A stretch of 64,000 nucleotides of DNA, taken from contig NZ_CP027770.1 of assembly GCF_003012915.1 (NCBI RefSeq), positions 806,001 through 870,000 on the forward strand. Reading direction: 5' to 3'. Each line of letters begins with the position of its first letter. Positions within the stretch are counted from its first letter, which is position 1. Positions 1-9,976 of the stretch are shown here, piece by piece. A model generated the notes under the pieces. That model had not been told where the DNA came from, made no database searches, and saw only the letters and a program-made list of their open reading frames with translations. Made by a program: the position numbers and the translations under genes. The DNA comes from Staphylococcus felis. Its GTDB lineage: Bacteria > Bacillota > Bacilli > Staphylococcales > Staphylococcaceae.

Positions 1-1
1 G

Positions 2-814
2 GTAAAGTTAACTAAATTCTTATCTTTATTAATGTTAGTGAATGGTGTTGCACCCGTTATATCACCGATGCTAGGTGGATTTATACTTGGATTTTCATCA
101 TTTAGAATGATCTTCTGGGTGTTGGCGGCATTTAGTTTACTTATGTTAATAGGTGTATTATTCAAGGTGAATGAAACACTAGCGCATCATGAAAGAAGAC
201 CTTTACAGTTCAAAAATGTTTTATCTGATTTTAAAGTTTTATTAACGACACGTAGTTTTATTGTACCTACGCTCATTCAAGGTCTTACTTTTGGGATATT
301 CTTTGGGTATATGGCTGCATCGCCATTTATATTACAAAATATTTATCCATTAAGTGCACAGCAATATAGCTATGTATTCGCGATGACAGGTTTAGGTTTG
401 GTGATGACTGTTCAAGTGACAAGTAAACTTATAGATTATTTTGACCAACATACGTTATTTCGAGTATTCTCGGCGATACAAATTGTAGGTGGTATTTTAG
501 TTATCGTTGCTTTAATGAATCATTGGTCACTTTGGGTGTTGCTTCCATCGTTTTTACTCATTGTTTCGCCTATAGCTGGCATTGCAACGTTAGGTTATGC
601 GATTGCAATGGAAGGTCTTACAAGAGGTAAAGGGAGTGCCTCAAGTTTAATTGGTTTACTCCAGTTTGCAATAGGGGCTTTCGCAACGCCATTAGTAGGT
701 ATACAAGGAGAACATAGCGTGATTCCTTTTGTGATTGTACTCATTGTTATTATGGTATTAATAGCGGTATTACACGTATTCCAATATTTTAAAGTTGAAA
801 AGCATATACAATAA
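2..814 (+). CDS. Bcr/CflA-type MFS drug efflux transporter, C-terminal part
   Basis: The reading frame is already open at base 2, so the gene starts before the window and only about 270 C-terminal codons are visible. The product is strongly hydrophobic, with roughly eight membrane segments. It begins with a VAPVISPMLGG-type segment, matching the proline/glycine-rich antiporter motif of 12-14 helix MFS drug exporters, and then reads like the Bcr/CflA subfamily. Proton-coupled export of drugs or metabolites from the cytoplasmic membrane is the family role; the substrate cannot be read from sequence. A hairpin with a T run follows 33 bases after the stop. Confidence 0.75.
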   Translation, partial: VKLTKFLSLLMLVNGVAPVISPMLGGFILGFSSFRMIFWVLAAFSLLMLIGVLFKVNETLAHHERRPLQFKNVLSDFKVLLTTRSFIVPTLIQGLTFGIFFGYMAASPFILQNIYPLSAQQYSYVFAMTGLGLVMTVQVTSKLIDYFDQHTLFRVFSAIQIVGGILVIVALMNHWSLWVLLPSFLLIVSPIAGIATLGYAIAMEGLTRGKGSASSLIGLLQFAIGAFATPLVGIQGEHSVIPFVIVLIVIMVLIAVLHVFQYFKVEKHIQ

Positions 815-846
815 GTGATTCTGTTGTAAAGTTGCTTTTATAGTAT

Positions 847-876
847 GGGGCTGGGACATAACAGCTCCATTTTTTT
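847..876 (+). terminator. Rho-independent terminator after the MFS gene
   Basis: GGGGCT (847-852) pairs with AGCTCC (863-868) and is followed by A and seven T residues. The loop contains CTGGGACATAA, a word that also occurs in the composite intergenic repeat near 30.7 kb and is common in staphylococcal intergenic DNA. Confidence 0.8.
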
Positions 877-1650
877 ATGCCAAAAAATTAGTGATAGCTA
901 GTCTGTTAATCTGAAGAAGACATGTTTTAGAACAACTTATAAATAATAACGAAATTTTAGTTGATGATAGTCTATTGCAGACAGATAAACATTAAATACT
1001 ATATTAGAAAATCAAAAAGAAAGGGTATATATAAGACAAAAGTACTGTGTTGAGAAATGAGAATTAAAAATAGAGCTATCTTTTAAAGATTAATAGTTCT
1101 CTAGTGTAACCTTCTTAATTCATATGTTTATAAAATGACTGGAGAAGCTAATTTATTCAGCTGTAATACGCATATCTATAACTATATTTTTATTCTTAAG
1201 CGGGTTTATTTCCATATTTTACGTAAAAAATTAAAAGTAGTTATTATCAATTTAAATATTGATATGAGTCTGTTTGTTATTGACATTATACATTTGAAGT
1301 CTATACTATATTTGTAAATATACTTTGTATTGAAATGTATAATTGTAATATTATCGAATTTATTCTTTTAATACTTCTAATCAATTCAAATATATAGAGA
1401 TACACTACCATTTTAACAATATTAAACGAAATGGTTCTTTTGAATAACAACATATGAAAGTGTGCTAAGTGTGATTTGAGATAGACTTATATTGATATTA
1501 AAAATAAGTATAACGCTACTTCAATTAAATACCTTCATAATGCTTCAAAATTTGAAAAATAATCTGTTGAATTGATTGCGTTATCCTCAAACGCTAATTG
1601 TTATATTAACAACCGCATTAAAGTGATATTGTGATAATCATAATATAAAT
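877..1650. other. AT-rich intergenic region without recognisable gene
   Basis: About 800 very AT-rich bases separate the MFS terminator from the Mur-ligase/CapA gene. The only plus-strand frame of note (1135-1317, 60 codons) has no Shine-Dalgarno sequence and a composition like the surrounding noise, so it is not called. Segments around 930-1080 give interrupted peptide-like translations and could be a decayed gene, but nothing was identified. Confidence 0.5.
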
Positions 1651-4085
1651 ATTGATAAGTGATATAGGAAAAGAAGTAATCAAAAGGCCATGGATAAATA
1701 AGATATTTTTGGGAGGTAAGGATTTGAAATTTGATCAACGTATTATCGAGACAGAATTGCATGGAGAGTGGTATCGTAAGCCAGAAAATGATTGGTTTGT
1801 AGATAATATCACTATTAATCCAGCACAAGCTAAGATGGAGTTTAATAAGGGGCATAAAGTCATGTTTATCGCAATTGATTCTGATACGTGGCATAAAGGG
1901 TCTGGGAATAGAGGCATTTATTCAGGATGGACGGATACACATACAACTGTGTCGAACCATCAAAAATATATTAGCGGTGCGATTGTAGCGCGACCTATTC
2001 CAGAGTTAGATTCATCAATCCCACAGTATGTTGTTGAAGATACATACCAAACTATTAAAATTTTGGCCGATTACGCTTACACACATAGAACGGGTAAGAT
2101 GATTGCGATTACAGGAACTGCAGGCAAATCAACATCAAAAGGACTGCTTGATACCCTTTTGAGTTATCAACATCAAACCGTTTCAACTAGAGGAAATCAT
2201 AATACACGGACTGGTGTGCCATTAACGATGGCAAATGCGATTACGCAACCAGATTACACTATTATAGAAGCGGCTATTTCAAGTCTGTGGATGCGCTCTG
2301 GCGGTATCATGAAAAACTATGCCCCTGATATTGCGATGATTACATCAATTGATGGAGGCCAACAAAAGGATGTTTATCAAACTGCTGTACTTAAAGCAAA
2401 AATAGCAGAGGGTATGAACCAAAAAGGAACTGTCGTTTTAAATAGAGACATGAATGCGTATGAAACCGTCAAACAAAGCGTCGAACAATACAACCGCAAC
2501 ATTATAACATACGGCTTTAATGAACAAGCGGATAGTAAAATTATTAGTGTTAAAGAAACGCGTACGACAACGCTTGTCGAAGCGGATGTATTAGGTGAAT
2601 GGGTTAAATTTGAAACACAATTAAATGGTAATGGCATGATACAAAATATTCTCGGCGTGCTTACTATTATTAAATTACTAAATGTTGAACTATTACCGTT
2701 ATTGCCTGAAATCAAAAAATATAAGCCAAATAAAGCAGTTCAAAATTTTGATGTATATCAAACAAAAGAGGGACATCAATTTACTTTAATTAATGATACT
2801 TGGAATGCAACAGGTATTGCAATGATTGAAGCAATCAAGTTATTAAGCACTAAAGCAAAATATCATAAAGGTAAGTCGATTGCACTTATTGGTAGAATTG
2901 AAAATTTAAGTGAAGAAGAAGCCAAACGTCAACATGAAGCAGTGGCAGATGCAATTATAGAATCAGACATTGATATTGTATATGCCCATGGTCCTGAGAT
3001 GAAATATATGCTACGAAAGTTACCACCAACAAAAATTGGAGGTTACTATGAAAGTGCGGAATTGATTGCGCGTCATATTGCAAATGTAATTGAAGATGAT
3101 GATATTGTAATGTTAAAAGGGTCTCCAAGATCAAGTAACTTTAAGTTTGTTAAAGACGAATTACTTAAAGCGATTCAATCTGATGAGGCAGTACCACCTA
3201 AAACAAGTGAAAGTATTCATAGTAATGGATACGGTGTAGCGACATATGATTTAGAAACAGGCGAAAAAGTAGCAAGCTTTGGCAAACAAGATGTAATCCA
3301 AAATCAAGGTGTAGGTGGATTATTAGTCATTAATCATATATTAGATTTATTGTTCGCTAAAAAGCTGAATTTAACAACTGAATATCGCCCTGATGCACAA
3401 TCTATACGTGAAAGCCAATCACAAAATGCAATATCACTTTCAAACGATAGCAAACTATCACTCGAAAAATTGATACAAGCGGCAGTAGTTAAAAATGCCC
3501 CTAATGCGCTATTAATGCTTGCGAACACAGTAATTGGTTCCAATCAAAAAAGTATGAAAGTCATACGTGAAATGGTCGGGAATCTTCACTTATCAGCAGA
3601 TAGCGCGCATAACATCACAGGTAGACGCATTCGAAATAAAAGACAGGCTTTGACACTCGATAGCTTATTTAAAGTAGGAGAAAAGCTATATACAAAGGCA
3701 CCACTTATACAAGATTTATTAAGTCAAAAAATATTCACGCACCAAAACCAGACATATAGAGCGAAAACAAATCTTTATCATTATGGCATGATTACGCATG
3801 GACTTTTTTATGGACAAAATGACTCTATCGGTGTCACGCTATCAAAATTAAATGGGCGCAAATATGTATCAGTAGTGATTGGCGCGCAAGGGATGTTCCA
3901 TAGAGACGCATTGATATATCAAAGTTTGTCCGCTGTGATAACAAATAATGTAAAGCCTTATCCTTCTGAAGAGGCAAAAGTGATTGACAGTGATAAATCA
4001 GTGTATACAATTAATGTTTTAGGAGATACTTACTTTGGCGAATTTTATACACGAATTCGACTTAGACAAGGTAAAGAATGGTATG

Positions 4086-4907
4086 TCAACAGATTTCTAG
4101 ACAGTTTTTATAGAAACTATCTTTGTACGCTTTCGGCGTCAGATAATTTAATGCACTATGAGGTCGAATGTTGTTATACCAATTAACATAATCAAACAAT
4201 TCGAGTTTTAAGTGATTAATAGATTTAAAATCATACTGTTTAATGAATTCAGTTTTTAACGCTTTAAATGTACTTTCAGCTACTGCGTTGTCATATGGAC
4301 ATCCTTTCATGCTTAAAGATCTTTTGATACCAAAGGTATCTAGTACATCATCAATCATGTGATTATCAAACTCTTTTCCTCTGTCAGTGTGAAACATTTG
4401 TACGTCTCTTAAATCGTGTCTAATGCTACTAAGTGCCTTGGATACAAGCGTGCTATCTTTCTTTGAGCCTGCGCTATGCCCAACAATCTCACGGTTAAAA
4501 AGATCAATAAATAAACATATGTAATGCCATTTTCCAGCCACTTTTACATATGTCAAATCACTGACAAGAACTTCCAATGGTTCTTTTCTATTGAAACTTT
4601 GATTTAATTCATTATTGATTTCGCGTTCACTTGAGCGAGAAGGAAATGATTTATACTTCGATGTCGTATAAGAAGATACTAATTTATTTGCTTTCATAAT
4701 GCGTCCTATACGTCGTCTTGAGACATTTAAACCATTTTTGATAAGTTCATTTTTAATCCTTCTTGTTCCAAAACATTTGCGATTAGAATTGAAAATCTCG
4801 ATAATTTTATCGCTAATTTCCTTATCTCGATCATCTTTTTCAACGTTGGGTGATTTGTTAATTTCGTAATAGTAACTACTTCTAGAGATTTGCAGGACTT
4901 TGCACAT
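4086..4907 (-). CDS. IS3-family transposase OrfB (DDE integrase)
   Basis: This is the catalytic half of the transposase, about 273 residues from an internal ATG. It has an HTH_21-type N-terminus followed by a DDE retroviral-integrase fold. The acidic residues are visible as SDLTYVK (D), HTDRGKEFDN (D) and AESTFKALK (E). The frame stays open upstream to about 4950, and OrfA stops with CGA AAA TAG. A -1 slip on the A run would therefore give the usual OrfAB fusion of this family. The last codons lie within a few bases of the IS end. Confidence 0.9.
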   Translation of the reverse strand: MCKVLQISRSSYYYEINKSPNVEKDDRDKEISDKIIEIFNSNRKCFGTRRIKNELIKNGLNVSRRRIGRIMKANKLVSSYTTSKYKSFPSRSSEREINNELNQSFNRKEPLEVLVSDLTYVKVAGKWHYICLFIDLFNREIVGHSAGSKKDSTLVSKALSSIRHDLRDVQMFHTDRGKEFDNHMIDDVLDTFGIKRSLSMKGCPYDNAVAESTFKALKTEFIKQYDFKSINHLKLELFDYVNWYNNIRPHSALNYLTPKAYKDSFYKNCLEIC

Positions 4908-4948
4908 TGCTGATACTGAATATTTATTGGCATTCTTTCGAATGACAT

Positions 4949-5230
4949 CTATTTTCGTCCCATGATCAGCGCTGCTTGCTTTAAAATATCATTTTCCATT
5001 TTCAATTGTTGATTTTCTTTACGTAATTTTCTTAGTTCTTTTTCTTCATTAGTTAAGTTATCTTGATGGTTAAATGAACCAGTATTTTGATGTTGCTTAA
5101 TCCATTTCCCTAACGCCGAAGGTGTTAAATCATATTCACGAGCAATTTCATTTCTAGGCTTACCATTTTCATAAAGCTTTACCATTTGTAATTTAAATTC
5201 AGGACTAAAAGTTCTTCTTTCTCTTGTCAT
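4949..5230 (-). CDS. IS3-family transposase OrfA
   Basis: A 93-residue DNA-binding subunit. Residues 1-50 form an HTH (RRTFSPEFKLQMVKLYENG... IAREYDLTPSALGKWI). Residues 60-90 form a leucine-zipper-like coiled coil rich in K, L and E (ELRKLRKENQQLKMEN), used for multimerisation. It precedes OrfB, with the shift site at its own stop codon. A decayed relative of its N-terminal coding region is present at 14044-14210. Confidence 0.9.
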   Translation of the reverse strand: MTRERRTFSPEFKLQMVKLYENGKPRNEIAREYDLTPSALGKWIKQHQNTGSFNHQDNLTNEEKELRKLRKENQQLKMENDILKQAALIMGRK

Positions 5231-6257
5231 AAAAATCGCCTACTTTCTTAATTTAACAATATCTATTCTCATAGAATTTGTCCAACTAAGTGTAGACGAT
5301 TCAGAAGATGCATTGACGCGTTTTGGACGAGCGTATAGTTTCGATCAACTAAGACCTTTTATACAACGTGCAGATTTTAATATTTGTAATTTTGAAGCGG
5401 CAATTTCTGATGATCGTAACGAATACTTAAAAATGAGAAAACCTTACGTATTGCATGCTGATTCAATTGGTAACGTTAGTACGTTAAAAAACGAAAAAAT
5501 CAATCTGGTAACGTTAGCCAATAATCATCTGATGGATTGTGGTGTCGAAGGATTAAATCAAACAATAGACCAATTCCAACGGTCTGGTATTGATACAATC
5601 GGGGCTGGACGAGAACAAAATGAGGCAGAAAAGCCATATGTGATGAATATCAACAACCAGCGTATTACATTCTTTAATGCCTATTGGTATAGAAAACCAA
5701 TGTATGAAGCTTTTGATTTCTATGCGATTGGAGACGAACCGGGTGTAGCTTGTATGAATATGTATATGTTAGAATCTATCAAGGCGGAAAAAGAAAAGTA
5801 TCCAACAAGTAAGATTGTTGTTATTGCGCATTGGGGTGTGGATTTCAAGAGTGTTCATCCATTACAAGTCGAATATGCAGAGCAATTGAGTGCTGCAGGT
5901 GCAGATCTAATCATTGGTCATGGTGCACACATGATTCAAAAGGTAGAAAAAATAGGCCATACTACAGTAGCATATAGTATTGGTAATGGCGTGTTTAATA
6001 GTAATGGTGAATACAATAAGCGATTTGTGCCAGCATATAGCATGATTGCCCAGCTCATTTTAGAAGAAAATCAACCTCTTAAACTCAGATTTTATCCTAT
6101 CTATGGGAATAACTTAGAAACATTCTGGCAACCAAGATTTTTAAACGAAGAAGAATTTAAGCATTTTATCAATATGATGAAAACATATGGATCAGAAAAT
6201 ATGGAAATCGGAAAAGATGATTATTATTATATAGAAACAGTTATATCATAAACGAAG

Positions 6258-6305
6258 AAATAGCGATGAAGTGTTAGAAAGATTGAAAACAACATCGCTA
6301 TTTTT
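6258..6305 (+). terminator. Terminator after the CapA-domain reading frame
   Basis: AAATAGCGATG (6258-6268) pairs with CATCGCTATTT (6293-6303) and the stem runs into a T tract. It ends the Mur ligase/CapA gene and separates it from the protease gene. Confidence 0.8.
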
Positions 6306-6354
6306 CATATTATTTGATTGATGAAGATAATTTATATACAGGGAGGATATAAGA

Positions 6355-7203
6355 TTGAAAAAACTACTAATATCAATTATTGTTTTTTCATTTGTAACAT
6401 CAAGTTCTATTGCTAATGCGGATTCATATTTGGAAAAAGTTGTGAATAATAGAGATGCAGGTATCATGGAGGCTCAGCAATTAGTTCAGGAAATCAGTAA
6501 TAATGATTTAGATATAAAGGCTATTGATAAAATTGATGAATCAATTAGTGGTATCGGTATTTTATCAAATACTAAAAATAAAGTTTATGGTTCAGCATTT
6601 GTAGTAGACGATTATACACTTTTAACCAATAATCATGTAGTAGAAAAAGGGTTTGGAACTCGAAACCAAACAAAATATGATGCAGAAAATGTGAGTAATT
6701 TAAAGTTCATGCCATCTAGAAACGGAAGTAATATACCTTATGTATTTAATATAAAAGATATCAAAATGATTAAAGGTGTTGATGTAGCTATTGTGCATAC
6801 AAAGGAGAAACTAACGGATAAAGTTAAACCTTTAGAAATAGCAAATGAAAAAGATATTAATGATATGAAATTTAAAGACCGAATTACTACTTATGGTTAT
6901 CCAGCTAAAGAATTTTTAGGCAGTAATTTTGAAAGAGACAATAGGTATAAGTTATATAAATCAGAGGGATTTTATATCCGTAATGTTAATAGTGACGATC
7001 CACAATTTTATTCAAAACTCATTATTAGAAAAGGAAACTCAGGTTCTCCAATATTGAATAACAACAATAAAGTGATAGGTATTAATCCAGGAGGAATGAA
7101 CAACACTAATGCTAATATTACAATCAGAGGTAAAAATGAAATGGCGTATGCAGTTAGCTTTATTGGTTATGTAAAAGAAGAGGTAGATAAGTATAGATAT
7201 TAA
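6355..7203 (+). CDS. Secreted trypsin-like serine protease (S1B, V8/exfoliative-toxin-like)
   Basis: A 282-residue exported protease starting at TTG 6355, eight bases after GGGAGG. A signal peptide with probable cleavage ANA|DS (after residue 22) precedes a chymotrypsin-fold domain. The triad is His94 (LLTNNHVV), Asp143 (GVDVAIVH) and Ser229 (KGNSGSP). Length and the C-terminal layout (MAYAVSFIGYVKEEV) resemble staphylococcal exfoliative toxins, V8 protease and Spl proteases. In V8 a histidine 15 residues after the catalytic serine recognises glutamate at P1; here that position is Asn244 (VIGINPGG), so the usual Glu preference may be altered. The gene looks more AT-rich than its neighbours and lies next to IS elements, suggesting acquisition. 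Calling it an exfoliative toxin would go beyond the evidence. Confidence 0.8.
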   Translation: MKKLLISIIVFSFVTSSSIANADSYLEKVVNNRDAGIMEAQQLVQEISNNDLDIKAIDKIDESISGIGILSNTKNKVYGSAFVVDDYTLLTNNHVVEKGFGTRNQTKYDAENVSNLKFMPSRNGSNIPYVFNIKDIKMIKGVDVAIVHTKEKLTDKVKPLEIANEKDINDMKFKDRITTYGYPAKEFLGSNFERDNRYKLYKSEGFYIRNVNSDDPQFYSKLIIRKGNSGSPILNNNNKVIGINPGGMNNTNANITIRGKNEMAYAVSFIGYVKEEVDKYRY

Positions 7204-7626
7204 TCATTATTAAATGAGCTTTACTAAGAATGAAGAAGTTTAGGGTGGATTTTTGTATATTAAAGTAGAGTGTACAATAATTATAAATAAGTAGAATTTT
7301 ACGGAATTACTGTGTTTTATCGATTTTTGAACTGCTTAGCTATATTGTTTTGCTCGTAAAGTGGCATATTGATTTGTAAAACTCAATACTTAGTTAATTT
7401 TACGTAACATAATGTGTATCAAAAGGCACGGTTTTGAGTATGAAAGTTACAATAATTTGTGTCACTTTTTTATTCAAGAAATCACATATTTAACAATGAA
7501 AAAAGGAAGTTAATCAACAATAAATTGTTTAACTTCCTAAATTAGTATGACTAGTTTATTTGAAAGAAAGCTTCATGTGAATGAATGCCTTCTTGCTATT
7601 TTTTTAACTTAAGTCTTTTTGAGAAA
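7204..7626. other. Intergenic region with a bidirectional terminator
   Basis: This is AT-rich sequence between convergent genes. Its only clear structure is the hairpin at 7505-7537: GGAAGTTAA pairs with TTAACTTCC across a 15-base loop. A runs precede it and AT-rich sequence follows, so it can end both the protease and azoreductase transcripts. Confidence 0.6.
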
Positions 7627-8253
7627 TTAGAATTGTTGTCCCATTTCTACTGCTTTTTGATTTGCAAGTTGTTTAATTTCTTCTGCTTTCTGAGGTGCGG
7701 CGTTGTGACCTTCAATAATAACAGTATCGTATGAAGGGACACCGTAGAAGCCCATTAATGATTTAATGTAGCGATCACCGTGTTCCATTTCAGTTCCAGG
7801 TCCTTCACTATAGAGTCCACCACGCGCTTGAATGTGAAGGGCTTTTTTGTCTGTTAATAAACCAACAGCGCCTTCTGGAGTGTATTTAAATGTTTTACCA
7901 GCAACTGATACAGCGTCAAAATAGGCTTTTAATACTGGAGGGAATGATAAGTTCCACATTGGTGATACGAATACGTATTTGTCAGCGTTGATAAATTCAT
8001 CAACGATTTCACCTAAACGGTTCACTTTACGACTTTCTTCTTCTGTTAATGTTTCGCCATTTTGTAATTTGCCCCATCCAGAGAAGACGTCAGCATCGAT
8101 TTGAGGGATATCTTCTTTAAATAAGTCGATGTGTACGATTTCATCTTCAGGATGAGCGTCTTTGTATGAATCTAAGAATGCTTTACCAGCAGCCATAGAA
8201 GCTGATACAAGTTCGCTTAGGGGATGTGCAGTAATATAAAGTAATTTAGTCAT
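7627..8253 (-). CDS. azoR: FMN-dependent NADH azoreductase / quinone reductase
   Basis: A 208-residue flavodoxin-fold oxidoreductase of the AzoR/AcpD family, full length. Visible features are the N-terminal phosphate-binding strand and loop ([16 protein letters not shown]) and the FMN-loop segment [17 protein letters not shown]. The family reduces quinones and azo compounds by two electrons with NADH, avoiding semiquinone radicals. A palindrome at 8330-8347 upstream resembles the MhqR operator in front of mhqR at 17.4 kb, so it probably belongs to the same quinone-stress regulon. Confidence 0.9.
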   Translation of the reverse strand: MTKLLYITAHPLSELVSASMAAGKAFLDSYKDAHPEDEIVHIDLFKEDIPQIDADVFSGWGKLQNGETLTEEESRKVNRLGEIVDEFINADKYVFVSPMWNLSFPPVLKAYFDAVSVAGKTFKYTPEGAVGLLTDKKALHIQARGGLYSEGPGTEMEHGDRYIKSLMGFYGVPSYDTVIIEGHNAAPQKAEEIKQLANQKAVEMGQQF

Positions 8254-8329
8254 TTTAAAAGTTCCTTTCTATTAGTGAATGTTAACAACGATAACTATTA
8301 TATCAAGTATAATAATTATATCAAGATAA

Positions 8330-8347
8330 AACTTCGAATTCGTAATA
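8330..8347 (-). promoter_or_regulatory. Candidate MhqR operator upstream of azoR
   Basis: AACTTCGAATTCGTAATA has the TTCGAATTCG palindromic core seen upstream of mhqR. By hand count it matches 14 of 18 positions of the mhqR box at 17381-17398. It lies about 80 bases upstream of the azoR start. MhqR control of azoreductases is known in Bacillus; here it is inferred from the site. Confidence 0.55.
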
Positions 8348-8443
8348 AAATACTCCAAATGGCCGATATTTTCAAAGTTTATCGTGAGAAATGATAAGTA
8401 AAAAAGTATATATAGTAATAATATATGTATATTTTTACAGTTT

Positions 8444-8460
8444 TTTACAGGTTGATTACA
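8444..8460 (-). promoter_or_regulatory. Candidate WalR box upstream of lytM paralogue 1
   Basis: On the minus strand this reads TGTAAT-CAACC-TGTAAA, an exact fit to the WalR consensus TGTWAH-N5-TGTWAH. It lies about 100 bases upstream of the lytM start. Autolysin genes including lytM belong to the WalKR regulon in S. aureus, and WalR boxes act in either orientation. A possible -35 (TTTACA, 8475-8480) lies downstream. Confidence 0.55.
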
Positions 8461-8558
8461 AAAAAGAGTAAAGTTGTTTACATAGTCAATTTTTATATTT
8501 AAATGTGCTAGTATTTGTTTAGTCAATAATGCAATACAAATTGGGAGGACTTATTTTT

Positions 8559-9527
8559 ATGAAAAAATTAACAACCGCTACAATCGCTACGTTAGGTTTA
8601 GTTACTGCTGGTATTGCTATCCAAGGTGAAGCAGATGCTGCAGAACAAGCACAATGGATTACATCTTATAACACAACTTATTCAGAAATGACACATGATT
8701 ATGTCACAATAGATAATTTAGGAAACCGTCATCATACTTTAGATGGTAATTGGGATCCTTCAATGTTTCAAAATGACGCGTATTATTCACAATATGTAGA
8801 TGAAGAAGGTCATACACACTATATTTATTATTTAACTGATAACGATTACTCATTAAACCAATCACATGAATCCATTCAAGCGAATGGCTATCAAGGTTAT
8901 ATTGGTCAATCAGACTACGTGACACCGTATCAATCTTCATATAATAGTGAAAGTTACAATGCTGATGAAAATAATACAACGCATTGGTCAGCAAACAATA
9001 CAAATCAAGTAGGTTATGGTACGCAAAATGGTAACAACACAGCTAGTCAAGCACCTACAGTACAAGCGCCGACAACTAATGGCTCACAAAATGATGGCAG
9101 TGCTAATATTAAGCCTGCTTCATCTAAAGCAACAGGATCAGCTGGATGGTTGAATAAATATCCACAATGGCAACCATATGGCCAATATCATGGCGGTGGA
9201 GCGCATTATGGTGTTGACTACGGTATGCCTGTAGGAACACCTGTATATTCTTTCACAGACGGTCGAGTAATCGATAGCGGATGGAGTAATTATGGTGGTG
9301 GAAACCAAATCACTATTCAAGAAGCAGGTACAAACAACTATCAATGGTACATGCACTTGAGTCAATTAAATGTGAAAAAAGGTGACACAGTGTCTGAAGG
9401 TCAACAAATTGGATTATCTGGTAATACAGGTAACTCTACAGGACCTCACTTACATTTCCAACGCATGCAAGGTGGTATTGGAAATCAATACGCAGTGAAT
9501 CCAACAGGCTACTTAGCTTCCAAATAA
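8559..9527 (+). CDS. lytM: LytM-type glycyl-glycine endopeptidase, paralogue 1
   Basis: A 322-residue secreted M23 zinc endopeptidase that cuts pentaglycine cross-bridges in staphylococcal peptidoglycan. ATG 8559 follows GGGAGG (8543-8548) and begins a signal peptide ending ADA. The N-terminal domain has the LytM pattern HHTLDGNWDPSMF and GHTHYIYY. A low-complexity Asn/Gln/Ser/Thr linker covers about residues 110-200. The catalytic domain has HYGVDYG (HxxxD zinc ligands), the [12 protein letters not shown] approach and HLHFQR (HxH). A second full-length paralogue lies at 55139-56092 on the other strand. A long hairpin terminator follows. Confidence 0.93.
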   Translation: MKKLTTATIATLGLVTAGIAIQGEADAAEQAQWITSYNTTYSEMTHDYVTIDNLGNRHHTLDGNWDPSMFQNDAYYSQYVDEEGHTHYIYYLTDNDYSLNQSHESIQANGYQGYIGQSDYVTPYQSSYNSESYNADENNTTHWSANNTNQVGYGTQNGNNTASQAPTVQAPTTNGSQNDGSANIKPASSKATGSAGWLNKYPQWQPYGQYHGGGAHYGVDYGMPVGTPVYSFTDGRVIDSGWSNYGGGNQITIQEAGTNNYQWYMHLSQLNVKKGDTVSEGQQIGLSGNTGNSTGPHLHFQRMQGGIGNQYAVNPTGYLASK

Positions 9528-9560
9528 TACAAGTAAAAAGTCTGATATGTATCAGCAATC

Positions 9561-9611
9561 GAAAAACTTCGAGGTTTTCGTAAGCATTTACGAAAAATTT
9601 CGAAGTTTTTC
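9561..9611 (+). terminator. Long hairpin terminator after lytM paralogue 1
   Basis: A stem of about 23 bp with one internal mismatch region pairs GAAAAACTTCGAGG... (9561-9583) with ...TTTCGAAGTTTTTC (9588-9611) around a four-base loop. T-rich arms on both strands make it usable in either direction. Confidence 0.8.
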
Positions 9612-9976
9612 CTTTAATGATATGTCTAGTCGTACCACGAGGGTGTTTAAATGCATTCTCGGGTATTGTTTCCTATCATTCACATATCGTGGTCAATCAT
9701 GATTAGGAATCAACATGGATGTTTCTATTGGAAGTGTAATTTATAATCTTTATGCATAATACACCTCGTTAATTTAGTTTTTGTAGTGATGAATTAAATG
9801 ATACGAAAGTGTCTTTTTTTAGTATAATAGTCGGTGATTACATGTATAAACGAAGTCATCTCATACAAAGTTTTATCATAAAAGAAAACGCTAAGACGAA
9901 TTTTTATAATCATCTTAGCGTTATTTATTTTAGGATGTATGTTTTAGCCTCTATAGTATAGATACGATATATTGGA
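9612..9976. other. Intergenic region with repeat-like words and a DoxX terminator
   Basis: At 9796-9850 the words AATGATACGAAAGTGT and TTACATGTATA also occur in the composite repeat at about 30.77-30.82 kb, so part of that repeat family is present. AACGCTAAGA (9887-9896) pairs with TCTTAGCGTT (9913-9922), a hairpin ending the DoxX gene that reads toward it from the right. No coding sequence was seen. Confidence 0.55.

Larger units (their letters stand above)
4079..5303 (-). mobile_element. IS3-family insertion sequence inside the Mur ligase/CapA gene
   Basis: This 1,225-bp element is transcribed on the minus strand. Its upstream end reads TGAATCGTCTACACTTAGTT on the minus strand. That boundary is fixed by comparison with the decayed copy ending at 14210, where identity stops at the same ...GATTCA. 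The other end begins TGGTATGTCAACAG at 4079. A 3-bp GAA target duplication flanks it. It carries orfA and orfB in a -1 relationship. Both open frames look intact, so the element may be active, and the exact target duplication suggests a fairly recent insertion. Confidence 0.88.
1724..6251 (+). pseudogene. Mur ligase / S11-like / CapA fusion gene, split by an IS3-family insertion
   Basis: The 5' part (1724-4078) and 3' part (5307-6251) form one gene interrupted by the element at 4079-5303. Removing the element and one copy of the GAA duplication (4076-4078 and 5304-5306) restores an uninterrupted frame of about 1,099 residues. The start is TTG 1724, seven bases after GGGAGG. Domains in order: a Mur ligase/CapB-like ATPase with P-loop GTAGKST (about residue 145); a region resembling S11 D,D-carboxypeptidases but lacking clear SxxK and KTG motifs; and a C-terminal CapA/PGA_cap metallophosphatase-like domain opening with NVLGDTYFGEF and continuing after the insertion with ICNFEAAIS, NNHLMDCG and HWGVD. 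CapB/CapA homologues make poly-gamma-glutamate; no capC or capD is nearby, so a role in an amino-acid polymer or wall modification is inference. The insertion falls early in the CapA domain. Confidence 0.85.

Noticed and set aside
1135..1317. Plus-strand reading frame of 60 codons in the first intergenic region
   Set aside because: No ribosome site, no family resemblance and composition typical of AT-rich non-coding DNA.
6355..7203. Calling the protease an exfoliative toxin
   Set aside because: Size, fold and secretion fit, but the S1-pocket His is replaced and motif similarity alone does not separate it from other staphylococcal S1B proteases.
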